Part shown: positions 1-7,842 of the stretch, piece by piece
Numbering within the stretch: the stretch's first letter is position 1
Layout of the letters: each line of letters starts with the position of its first letter
DNA from: Myxococcota bacterium
GTDB lineage: Bacteria; Myxococcota_A; UBA796
DNA length: 64,000 nt
Assembly: GCA_029251165.1 (NCBI GenBank)
Contig: JAQXDW010000140.1
Span: 1 to 64,000, forward strand
Direction: 5' to 3'
The notes under the pieces: model-generated
Database searches by the model: none
Told to the model about the DNA's origin: nothing
Seen by the model: the letters and a program-made list of their open reading frames with translations, nothing else
Made by a program: the position numbers and the translations under genes

Positions 1-57
1 CGCGGAGTCAGCGACCGGCGCGGAGTCAGCGACCGGCGCGGAGTCAGCGACCGGCGC
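1..57. repeat. 18-bp tandem repeat coding for APVADS
   Basis: The unit gcgcggagtcagcgaccg is repeated without change at least three times and continues past the left edge. It is in phase with the minus-strand gene and gives one APVADS hexapeptide per unit, so copy-number change would alter a Pro/Ala linker without breaking the frame. Confidence 0.85.
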
Positions 58-768
58 GATCACTGGCTCATCTGCGTCCGGTGAGGGACCAAACGCTGGA
101 CCGAACTCCGCCCACTCGTCTTCTTCTTCAGCGGCAACCACCACAGAGGTGTCGACCCCATCTGGACACATCTCAAGCCAGTCGACAGGCCGAGTGAAGT
201 CAGTGATCACGCTGAAGACGCCCTGCTCGTCCGGACAGGCAATCTGCGCGAGGTGGGTGCCACGGATGACGCTCTCTTCAGGGCCATGCTCCTGTCCGTC
301 GACGTAGAGAACTGCCGCCCCGACCTTCTCGGGCACACCTGTCTCCAGATAGCCGCGCCCCTCGACCTCACCACGAAGCGCCTCGAACAAGCTGATGAGG
401 TCGGAGTCTCCCATCAGCTCAGCATCCCAGGAGAAGTCGTTGTCGACCACGAGGGCTTGGCGCCAGGCATCCTCGGCACGCCCCTTCTTGTTGCCAGCAC
501 CAAACTCCGCTGCGCCCTTGTAGAACCACACCCGAGCCAGCGCGGGAGTGCTGACGAGCGCGTCGGCTTCACCAAGAGACTTCTCGATGACTTTCAAGGA
601 CTTCAGCGCAGCCTTGTGCTCACCCGCGATGAGCTGTGCGCGCACGGCGGTGAGGTCATCGCCAAAGCCATCCGCCTCCGCCGAAAGCGGAATCAGCAGC
701 ACGACGCCTGCCGCGAGCCTTCCCAGTCCGCCACAACGGACTGGTCTTAATCGCAGTCGCTCTCCCAT
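1..768 (-). CDS. Secreted TPR-like protein with APVADS repeats, partial at left edge
   Basis: The reading frame opens with ATG at 768, inside the last 22 bases of the upstream kinase gene, and stays open for 256 codons to the window edge, so the C-terminus is missing. The N-terminus is a classical signal peptide: an Arg-rich start, a hydrophobic core (LAAGVVLLIPL, residues 18-28) and an A-E-A site before Asp33. The mature part begins with amphipathic helices that resemble tetratricopeptide repeats (residues about 45-120), then a region that looks like a small beta domain with two cysteines, then an acidic linker. The visible end is a tandem APVADS hexapeptide. It is probably exported to the periplasm or surface. 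It is the last visible gene of the kinase/transglycosylase operon. Function is unknown. Confidence 0.75.
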   Translation of the reverse strand, partial: MGERLRLRPVRCGGLGRLAAGVVLLIPLSAEADGFGDDLTAVRAQLIAGEHKAALKSLKVIEKSLGEADALVSTPALARVWFYKGAAEFGAGNKKGRAEDAWRQALVVDNDFSWDAELMGDSDLISLFEALRGEVEGRGYLETGVPEKVGAAVLYVDGQEHGPEESVIRGTHLAQIACPDEQGVFSVITDFTRPVDWLEMCPDGVDTSVVVAAEEEDEWAEFGPAFGPSPDADEPVIAPVADSAPVADSAPVADSA

Positions 769-2690
769 TCACTCGCTCCCTGATTCACCCTAAAGGTGTA
801 CCGACAGGTCTTCTCGGGGACAGACTCGATGGTCGACCGGGCGGTGCTGTCAGACTTGATCTTTGTCCGGTAGACACCCGCTGGCAAGCCGACCAGCTCG
901 AGCTCTCCGGTCCCGTTCCAGACTTCTTCGTAGTCACCACTGGAGGCGTTGAGCTTTACGCTCTGCACTGCACCATCGACCGTGAGGATGACAGTTCCAG
1001 CATCCGGACCGATCGAACCGATCGCGATGACCTGACCATCGATTCCTTCGACCTCAGGCTCGGCGATCACTTCAGGCGTCACCTCTGGATCAGCGCTCTC
1101 CGTCGGCTCGATGGCCTTCATCACAGTCACCACCACACCGCCACCGACCGCCAGCACACCCAGCAGTCCGAGCAGGATCCACTTTCCGATGCCACCACCG
1201 GAGGCTTTCCCCTGAGATGAGGGCTTCGGGGAGGCCGCTGATGGGACCTCTGTGGTCGGTCCAGCGGGCTTGCTCGGGGTGCCGATGCTCGGTGAGATGG
1301 TGTTGTTGAACTGGTCTGCTGGGGGCGGAGACCGCCGCCCCTTTGGCGGGGAAGCAATGATGGTCTTCGCTGCCGGATCAGCAAAATTCATCTCCGGAAC
1401 ATGCGTCAGCCCACCCCGGAGAGGTGAAGCATCAGCAGAAGGCGGCTCGACAGCCCGGAGTTCCGGCTCACTGGGAGCCATCGGAGCCCTGGAGACAGTG
1501 AGGCCATCTGAGACAGTGGGGCCATCCAGAGCACCAGAGAACGGCATCGTCGCGGAAGCTGGTGGCTTCTCAGGAACAACAATCGGGGGATCGGAGGTGT
1601 GAACAGAGCCGTCGATGAAGCCCTCGGATGCGGCGGGGTCCACAACTTCTGAGGCAACCTCAGGACTGCTGGACTCCGGCTTACGGAGCCACTCGCCGTT
1701 GATGTCGGAGATGTCTTCAAACAGGGTGCTGCCAGCGAGCGGATCTATGGGGCCATCACCGCTGACCAGGCGATCCCGACACGGCGTGACGATCTCGCGG
1801 CAGAACCGTCGGAGGGAGCCGTCGTGAATTTCATCGGAGAGCGTCTCCATGAGTTCGAGAACCTCCCGGGCATCCGGGCGCTCAGAGGCTTCGTACTTCA
1901 GGAGGACGTTGAGGGCCTCGCGGATCTTCGTGGCCAGGGTCTCGTCGAGGTCAGAGAAGTCGAGATTCTCCATGCGCGCGGTGTGGCTCTCGTCGTAGCG
2001 CTCTGGACGGATGTGGATCTTGCCGAACGCCTCTAACGACAGCAGCTCATAGAGGGTGACGCCGAGGGAGAAGATGTCACCAGAGGGAGCATCCGAATCT
2101 CCTAAGAGTCGCTCCGGAGCCATGTACGCCTGCGAGCCAAACGCGAGCGCCTGGGTCTGCGCCTCACGGTTCTCGAACCGAGCCTGGGCAGTGCCAAAGT
2201 CGAGGACCTTGATGTCTCCGGCTGCGGTGACCATGACGTTGCTGGGCTTGATGTCGCGATGGATCAGGTTGAGGGGCTGGCCGCCGCGCAGGGGCTCACG
2301 GTAGTAAGCGGCCTCCAGGGCTGAGGCGGTGGCCGCGACGAGCTCGAAGCAGACCCGACGGGGAATCGTAGTACCCAGCTCCGCGCAGTAGTTGATCAGC
2401 GACTTTAGATCGACGCCGTCGAGGTACTCCATGATGACGGCACACTGACCGTTGAGGGAGGTGAGATCCTCGACGCGGATGATGTTGCGGTGGTGGAGCA
2501 GCCCGAGCACCCGGGCCTCATCTCGGGACCGCTGAACGATCTCCTGGTGGCCGAGCCACTTTCCATGGAGGAGCTTGATGGCGACGACGCTGGAGAAGTT
2601 GTTGTCGGTGACCATCTCCGCCATGTACACCTTCCCGAAGGTTCCCTCGGAAAGCTGCTTCAGGAAGCGAAAGCGCCGACGTGGCTCCAT
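747..2690 (-). CDS. Membrane-anchored Ser/Thr protein kinase (PknB type)
   Basis: A complete bacterial Hanks-type kinase domain occupies residues 5-290: Gly-rich loop (EGTFGKVY), VAIK with Lys39, HRDIKPSN with Asp146, DFG at 164-166, and APE at 191-193. All catalytic residues are present, so it should be active. A long Pro/Ser/Thr-rich linker (about 330-510) leads to a Gly-rich transmembrane helix near residues 520-545 and a small extracytoplasmic domain of about 100 residues ending in one Cys pair. This is the usual layout of kinases that sense outside the membrane and phosphorylate cytoplasmic partners. FHA-domain genes in the same operon (3664-5271) and at 42818-45550 are plausible phosphothreonine readers. 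Start is ATG with GGAG about 11 bases upstream. Confidence 0.93.
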   Translation of the reverse strand: MEPRRRFRFLKQLSEGTFGKVYMAEMVTDNNFSSVVAIKLLHGKWLGHQEIVQRSRDEARVLGLLHHRNIIRVEDLTSLNGQCAVIMEYLDGVDLKSLINYCAELGTTIPRRVCFELVAATASALEAAYYREPLRGGQPLNLIHRDIKPSNVMVTAAGDIKVLDFGTAQARFENREAQTQALAFGSQAYMAPERLLGDSDAPSGDIFSLGVTLYELLSLEAFGKIHIRPERYDESHTARMENLDFSDLDETLATKIREALNVLLKYEASERPDAREVLELMETLSDEIHDGSLRRFCREIVTPCRDRLVSGDGPIDPLAGSTLFEDISDINGEWLRKPESSSPEVASEVVDPAASEGFIDGSVHTSDPPIVVPEKPPASATMPFSGALDGPTVSDGLTVSRAPMAPSEPELRAVEPPSADASPLRGGLTHVPEMNFADPAAKTIIASPPKGRRSPPPADQFNNTISPSIGTPSKPAGPTTEVPSAASPKPSSQGKASGGGIGKWILLGLLGVLAVGGGVVVTVMKAIEPTESADPEVTPEVIAEPEVEGIDGQVIAIGSIGPDAGTVILTVDGAVQSVKLNASSGDYEEVWNGTGELELVGLPAGVYRTKIKSDSTARSTIESVPEKTCRYTFRVNQGASEWESDCD

Positions 2691-2738
2691 GATCGCGAAA
2701 GCTCCAGTTCACGCCCTCTCTGGAAAGCGCGCTGGCTG

Positions 2739-2767
2739 AGTATATCGCATTAAGCATCCGCTTGATG
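2739..2767 (-). promoter_or_regulatory. Possible -10 box upstream of the kinase gene
   Basis: On the minus strand TATACT (2744-2739) lies about 49 bases before the kinase start. The hexamer 17 bases further up (CATCAA) is a poor -35. The 268-base gap 2691-2958 otherwise shows no gene, so the kinase may have its own promoter in addition to read-through. Confidence 0.3.
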
Positions 2768-2958
2768 CCCCCCTCAGGGCAAACGAAGCCTCCGTCCACG
2801 ATGTCCCGGCTCCGGTCGTCACGAGAGCCAAGCAGCCAGCAGCGCCCTGAATCGTGGGTCGCCCCCACGCCTTGAGTCCTCAGCGCTCCTTGCTGCTACC
2901 GGTGACAGAGCCTCAGATGTTGTCCGTCGTGGTGAGCAGTCCCGTGCTCTTCTCAGGC

Positions 2959-3663
2959 TCACTCACAGATCCCGCCGTCCCCCCGAGCCTGCTCGACGGT
3001 GAGGTGCATGAGGGCAAAGTACTCCACCAGCCGCTCCTCGATGCCTGGGTGGTCTTCCTTGACCTTGTCCCAAGACCAGCGGCTCAAGGTGGTCGCCCCC
3101 CACGGAGAATTGCCCTCGATGAGAGTCTCTTCGTTGCGGGTAAAGATTGCTGCCATCGCCATGATGGTGGAGTCCGGCTCCGCTGGTCTGGCCAGATCGG
3201 CCGTCTCATAGACCCGCTGAATCGGTGCTGTCTTGGTCCACTCCTGGCGACGGAGGCTGGAGATCTCCAGGAGGCTGATGGTCTGCCGTTTCTCCCCTTC
3301 TTGCTCGACGAGGAACTCCAGGCCACCATAGCGGGGACGGCGCTGCCGGGTACTCCCACAGAGGGCATCGGCCATGGCAGAGACCTCATCGGCGGAGCGA
3401 AGGAAGCCATAGAGCCGATCCGGATCGAGCTTGTTGATCCGCGCAACGGCACGCTCGGCCATCGCATCATCCATGCCGAATTCCATGAAGTTCTTCTTCC
3501 GCTCTGAGGCGGTGTACTGCATGTCGTGGTGCGGATCCGTCTTCTTCTGATCCTCCCGGAGCTCGGACTCGCTCTTGGTGATCTCCTCGTTGTAGATGAT
3601 GTACGCGCTCGTCGAGGCCGCCGTGACAAACGCGCCGAGGACCATCCAGGTTCGAAGACTCAT
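2959..3663 (-). CDS. Hypothetical protein with N-terminal membrane anchor
   Basis: The protein has 234 residues. A single hydrophobic helix (about residues 5-23) near the N-terminus suggests an anchor with the rest outside the cytoplasm. The remainder is mixed helical and charged with no motif that I recognise; there is a Cys in the middle and one at the C-terminus (GGICE). Its ATG directly follows the TAG of the lytic transglycosylase gene, so the two are co-translated and may act together at the cell wall. I cannot assign a family. Confidence 0.7.
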   Translation of the reverse strand: MSLRTWMVLGAFVTAASTSAYIIYNEEITKSESELREDQKKTDPHHDMQYTASERKKNFMEFGMDDAMAERAVARINKLDPDRLYGFLRSADEVSAMADALCGSTRQRRPRYGGLEFLVEQEGEKRQTISLLEISSLRRQEWTKTAPIQRVYETADLARPAEPDSTIMAMAAIFTRNEETLIEGNSPWGATTLSRWSWDKVKEDHPGIEERLVEYFALMHLTVEQARGDGGICE

Positions 3664-5271
3664 CTAAAGCTCCGGGACGTTGATGTCCTGACAGTAGCCA
3701 TCCCCCAGCCAGTAGTCCTGCCAGGACTTCGGGAAGTCGCTGGGGAAGTGCTTGGCGTAGAAGCAGACCGCGAGGAGGTGCTGAGCGACGATGCTGTAGC
3801 CATAGTGCTGGGTCTGGTTCGGAATGAGGCCGCCGCAGGTCGAGCTGTAGTACTTGGCGACATGGGGATCGGTGATGGTTGGATCACACAGGATGTTCGC
3901 ACCGTAGAAGTCTGGCGCGCGCTCCTGTTTGCTTCGCTGGAGGTAGCGACCGTAGGCGGTGAGCATGTTGAGCCCCCGGGGCCGACCGCCGTCGTGAGCG
4001 GAGTCATCGAACCCGGCGTTGTGCGACAGGATGGTGATCTGAACGGCGGAACCAGACTCCTGGGTGGTCGGATGATCCCAGGCCTCACGCAGCAGGTTGA
4101 TCGCGCCGTCAGTGCTTCGGGCGAGGTCCTGCCGCTCATCGACCACGCAGCCCTTCTTCAGAAGGCAGACCGCAGAGCCAGTCTCCGGGTTGTAGTTTAC
4201 ATACTCAGCGTTCTTCAGGACCCCACGAGGGACGAAGTCTTTTGTCGGACTCCAGGTCCCTGTGCGGAGCTTGCAGTCGCTGATCTCCAGACCAACCCGG
4301 CGTCCGGTCTCTGGCATGAACTGCCACCAGCCCTCTGCACAGACCGGCGAGGTGATGCGAGAGCGGTAGCCCGACTCCCGGTACGGGATCGCAGCGAACA
4401 CGGTGGGCAGCTCAGCCTTGGTCAGCTGCTCGGTGACGTAGGCGTAGTCCTCATGGATCTCGCCGAGGCGCGACCAGAAGCTGCGGGCGCCGGCATGCTG
4501 CTTCATCGAGAAGACAACGTACTTGAAGAAGATGTCGTCCCGGCGAGCTGTGCTGTGCAGCTCCTCCCACTTCGCTGCACGAGCATTCGGCGAGACAACG
4601 AAGGCATCAAAGGCACCCTCCATGCCGGTCAGGAGCGTCTCCTCGATGTTGTTGACCTCCTCGATCTTGACCACATCGTAAGACTCCTTCCCCTCCTCAA
4701 CCGGCCCAAGGGCGATGCGGTCTGGGCGGAGGATCTCGACGAGCGGGATCGCGAGGCCAACGACCGTCAGCATCGCGACAATGAGCGACGCAGGGATGAG
4801 CCAGCGCGGAACACCGCCCTGGGTGTCGAGAGACTGGATGCGGACCGGCTGAACGCCGCTGCTGCCCGGGCCCGCCTCTGAGAGAATCTGACGCTGCTCC
4901 CAGATGCCCAGGCGGCGACACTCGATAAACGAGATGGTCGCGCCACGGCCTGGAGCACCGAGGTGAAAGACAGAGCCCGGCGAGAGGTGGACGGGGCCAC
5001 GGAGGGTCTGGATCTCAGTCCAGTCAACGTTCTCGTGAGGTGCGACCCGGACCTGATTGGTACCGACCGGAGCGATGGCGACGGTCCCACCATCGTATGC
5101 CGTGATGACCGCCTGCCGGTTGTCCAGTCCGCGATAGCCATCCAGAAGCAGGCCGCCAGGGCCGGGACTGGCACCCATTCGAACCACGGGGCCACGGCAG
5201 ACAATGTCTCCCTGGTAGGACAGCGGGCCGTCGATGAACTGTAGGACAACGTCCCACCGCTCCTGACTCAT
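3664..5271 (-). CDS. FHA-like, membrane-anchored lytic transglycosylase (SLT type)
   Basis: Residues about 20-120 form an FHA-like beta domain (RMGAS..., two paired strand regions), residues 157-179 are a transmembrane helix, and residues about 285-520 are a soluble lytic transglycosylase domain. The catalytic signature is visible: PYRESGYRS with Glu299, followed by the GWWQFMPETGRRVGL motif (315-328), which matches the SLT family's substrate-binding stretch. The enzyme should cleave the MurNAc-GlcNAc bond of peptidoglycan on the outer side of the membrane while the FHA side reads a phosphopeptide in the cytoplasm. The ATG at 5271 overlaps the stop of the pseudokinase gene (ATGA), so I use it rather than longer upstream in-frame starts. 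In this setting it could open the wall for a large envelope machine; that role is inference. Confidence 0.88.
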   Translation of the reverse strand: MSQERWDVVLQFIDGPLSYQGDIVCRGPVVRMGASPGPGGLLLDGYRGLDNRQAVITAYDGGTVAIAPVGTNQVRVAPHENVDWTEIQTLRGPVHLSPGSVFHLGAPGRGATISFIECRRLGIWEQRQILSEAGPGSSGVQPVRIQSLDTQGGVPRWLIPASLIVAMLTVVGLAIPLVEILRPDRIALGPVEEGKESYDVVKIEEVNNIEETLLTGMEGAFDAFVVSPNARAAKWEELHSTARRDDIFFKYVVFSMKQHAGARSFWSRLGEIHEDYAYVTEQLTKAELPTVFAAIPYRESGYRSRITSPVCAEGWWQFMPETGRRVGLEISDCKLRTGTWSPTKDFVPRGVLKNAEYVNYNPETGSAVCLLKKGCVVDERQDLARSTDGAINLLREAWDHPTTQESGSAVQITILSHNAGFDDSAHDGGRPRGLNMLTAYGRYLQRSKQERAPDFYGANILCDPTITDPHVAKYYSSTCGGLIPNQTQHYGYSIVAQHLLAVCFYAKHFPSDFPKSWQDYWLGDGYCQDINVPEL

Positions 5272-7799
5272 GTCTTCGCCTTCGGCTTCGGCTTCAGAAC
5301 CAGCCGCAGCAGCGCAGACTCCGGAGGCATGTCTGCGAGGATGCTGTAGCTGGACAACCGGTGCCCGCCGACATGCAGCTCCCACTCACCAGCGGGCAGC
5401 TCCAGCCACGCGGTGAGGTGGTCGACGAGGCTGACCACAGGCACCGCGAGACCAACCGGCGCAACGAACCGCACCGGCGCGGCCCCACCGACAACAGCGA
5501 TGTCTGCATGGGCGATGGTGTTTGGAACGTGGCGAAGAGTGTAGGTCTGCTTGTCGTCGAGATCAGCCATGCGCTGTGTCGGATCGACCGGCACCTCACT
5601 CAGCGAGAGGCGGTACCAGCCTGAGATCCGCCCGGTGAGATCCGTTCGGACTGGAATAATGTTTCCAAGCATCCATGCGATGGCCTCGGAGACGGTCGCA
5701 GAGAGCGGCAGTCGCATGCGCAGGGTGCGTCCATCACGACCACGGCGGATGTTAAACGAGCCCACGCCATCTCGGCCCGAGGCAGTGGCTATCGCATCCG
5801 GGGACCTGTCGAGGCTGGCAGCAGCAGTGAAGCGGGCCTGTCCGCTGACATCAGCAGCAGCGGCGGGGAGTGCTGGGACAGCAACCGCAAGGGTCGCCGC
5901 GACGAGGGGCACTGCGACGGCGGGCACTGCGACGGGGGGTGGCACAGCCGGGACCTTCGCTGTAGGCTTCACAGCCTTCACTGCGGGCTTCGCGGCGGGC
6001 TTCGCGGCGGGCTTCGCGACGGGCGACTTGCGCCCAGATCTTCGGGTTCGCTCGACGGGCTTTGCCACTGGCTTGCGCGCCGGTCTCGGCGCGGGCTTGG
6101 CATCAGCTTCGAGGCGAGCTGGGGACTTGTCTCCTGTCGCTGGAGATGGGATCTGCGAGGGCTTCGGATCCGCCACCGGCATGGTATCCGCAGGCTTGTC
6201 CACCATCGGTGGAGCAGTCGGGCGCTCCGGAACCGCTGCAGGGCGGGGTGCTGAGAGATTGGCGAGGCTGGCTTCAATGGAGCGCGAGATGATGGAGGTC
6301 TTACCACCAGCATCACTCAGCCCCCGACGGCGGGGAACCCGCCGGACACGTCCTGGAACGAATCGGGGCTGGTCGGAGGTATCGGGTTCGGAATTCTTCT
6401 TAAAAGTGCTCTCCTTGCTTGAGCTTCCGAGGATCGATTGGATGACTCCTGCGGCTGAGCGCCGCTCTTCCTCCCGCTCGGTGCGCTGGTCTGGGCTGAC
6501 GTTTGGAGATGAAGCGCGGATCCGAGCGAGGAGGTCAGCAGCATTGTCGCTGCTGCTGCGAACCACCTGTGCCGGCGCGATGTCCTCCACTTTCGCAGGC
6601 TCTGGCTCAGGCTGAGGTGGCATCCGACGCCGTGCTGGGCGGGACCACCGTGGCTTCTCTGGCTCCTCGGAGGCCGGGGCTGCTGGAGTGGCTGGCGCTG
6701 CTGCGACCGGCTCCACGACGGGCTCTGCCCCAGCAACCGCGATGTCCTCAGGCTTGACGAGACGTGGTGGAACCCGACGACCGGAGCGAGCAGAAGGACT
6801 CCAGCTCTTGCGCTCTGACGGGGCGTCTTCCTCATCGAGCATTCCCTGGAGCTGCTCTCTGGAGAGCATCTGGGTCTTGCCGCTCTCCAAGGCCTTGCCG
6901 ATCCGACGTCCCTGCGAGCTGACCCGCCCCATCAGATCCATCAGGGACTCGCCAGTGGCATCGGGACTGGAGAGCACGCGGCGCACCTCCTTGAGGTAGT
7001 CATCACCGGTCTCGAAGCGATCATTGATGTCCGGACGCAGCGCCCGGGTCATCAGCTCGCAGACGCTGGCAGGCAGCTTGTCGCGGAACCGATACAGGCG
7101 ACGGCTGGTCTCGCCCCGGGCCGCTTGCTGCCGAATGTCATCGACGAGTCCATCGTAGACGGGGCGGCCGGTCATCAGCTCGAACCCGATGAGGGAGAGC
7201 CCGAACAGATCGCTGGTGAGGTTCTCCGGCGCGAACTCGATCCGCTCCGGCGGGCAGTAGCGGAAGGAATCGACCCCGGGAATGCGCTTGTCGTCCTCGT
7301 GGAATTGAAGGATCTCGACCTGGGGCAGCGCATAGCCAATGACCTCGACCTGCCCATCCTTCTTGAGCATGATCCGGCGCGGAGTCAGTCCACCGTGAGA
7401 ATAAACACCCTCGCGCTCGCCCCGCTCGGCAGCCTCCTGAAGGATCTGTCCGGCGGCATACATCAGCTCCAGACCGGCGCGGACATGCCCCTCGCTCTCG
7501 CCGAGATCGGCGAGGCTTCGGATGACCTCTGCGACAGACCAGCACTGACCGGTGGGGTAGACGAAGATGCCCTGGCTGCTGTCATGCTTGACGAGCTCTG
7601 CAAGCCCGGTGACCAGCGGAGATTCCAGGAAGCTGACCACTACTTCGAGGGCTTCTCCGAGGGCACGATGCCCACGGTACTCCGCGTGAAAGACGATGGA
7701 GGTATGACGAAGTCCGTTGTCCGTGGTCAGCTCCACCAGATCCGATGCCGGGCCGGTCATTCGACGTCCAGTCTCACTAAACCCAGCAATGCTCTCCAT
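5268..7799 (-). CDS. Pseudokinase with two C-terminal ubiquitin-like domains
   Basis: Residues about 25-290 align with a Ser/Thr kinase fold but key residues are gone: HGGLTPRRIM (135-144) stands where HRDLKPxN should be, GYALPQ replaces DFG, and no VAIK Lys or Gly loop is seen; the PPE and SDLFGLSLIGFELMTG segments remain. It is therefore a likely pseudokinase. A long disordered Pro/Ala/Arg/Lys-rich region (about 300-680, with AKPA repeats) follows. The last 154 residues read as two beta-grasp domains of the YukD/EsaB kind (about 690-757 and 774-837). The start is ATG 7799 with GGGGAGCGGGG upstream. It heads the operon with the transglycosylase and active kinase, so it may scaffold them. Confidence 0.75.
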   Translation of the reverse strand: MESIAGFSETGRRMTGPASDLVELTTDNGLRHTSIVFHAEYRGHRALGEALEVVVSFLESPLVTGLAELVKHDSSQGIFVYPTGQCWSVAEVIRSLADLGESEGHVRAGLELMYAAGQILQEAAERGEREGVYSHGGLTPRRIMLKKDGQVEVIGYALPQVEILQFHEDDKRIPGVDSFRYCPPERIEFAPENLTSDLFGLSLIGFELMTGRPVYDGLVDDIRQQAARGETSRRLYRFRDKLPASVCELMTRALRPDINDRFETGDDYLKEVRRVLSSPDATGESLMDLMGRVSSQGRRIGKALESGKTQMLSREQLQGMLDEEDAPSERKSWSPSARSGRRVPPRLVKPEDIAVAGAEPVVEPVAAAPATPAAPASEEPEKPRWSRPARRRMPPQPEPEPAKVEDIAPAQVVRSSSDNAADLLARIRASSPNVSPDQRTEREEERRSAAGVIQSILGSSSKESTFKKNSEPDTSDQPRFVPGRVRRVPRRRGLSDAGGKTSIISRSIEASLANLSAPRPAAVPERPTAPPMVDKPADTMPVADPKPSQIPSPATGDKSPARLEADAKPAPRPARKPVAKPVERTRRSGRKSPVAKPAAKPAAKPAVKAVKPTAKVPAVPPPVAVPAVAVPLVAATLAVAVPALPAAAADVSGQARFTAAASLDRSPDAIATASGRDGVGSFNIRRGRDGRTLRMRLPLSATVSEAIAWMLGNIIPVRTDLTGRISGWYRLSLSEVPVDPTQRMADLDDKQTYTLRHVPNTIAHADIAVVGGAAPVRFVAPVGLAVPVVSLVDHLTAWLELPAGEWELHVGGHRLSSYSILADMPPESALLRLVLKPKPKAKT

Positions 7800-7830
7800 C
7801 CCCGCTCCCCTCAACCGACAAGGCCGTTGA

Positions 7831-7837
7831 TATCATA
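7831..7837. promoter_or_regulatory. Overlapping divergent -10 boxes
   Basis: Only 43 bases separate the minus-strand pseudokinase start (7799) and the plus-strand GTG at 7843. They contain TATCAT on the plus strand (7831-7836), overlapping TATGAT on the minus strand. The plus box is six bases from the GTG, so that transcript could begin at or next to its start codon (leaderless). No good -35 is seen for either, hence low confidence. Confidence 0.35.
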
Positions 7838-7842
7838 CGCCT

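Noticed and set aside
3526..4881. 451-codon plus-strand open frame
   Set aside because: Antisense to the transglycosylase, which has an intact catalytic signature.
747..7799. Type VI secretion locus
   Set aside because: Kinase and FHA genes are present, but no TssB/C, TssJLM or ClpV genes are in the window; the contractile genes are of the Afp/eCIS type.
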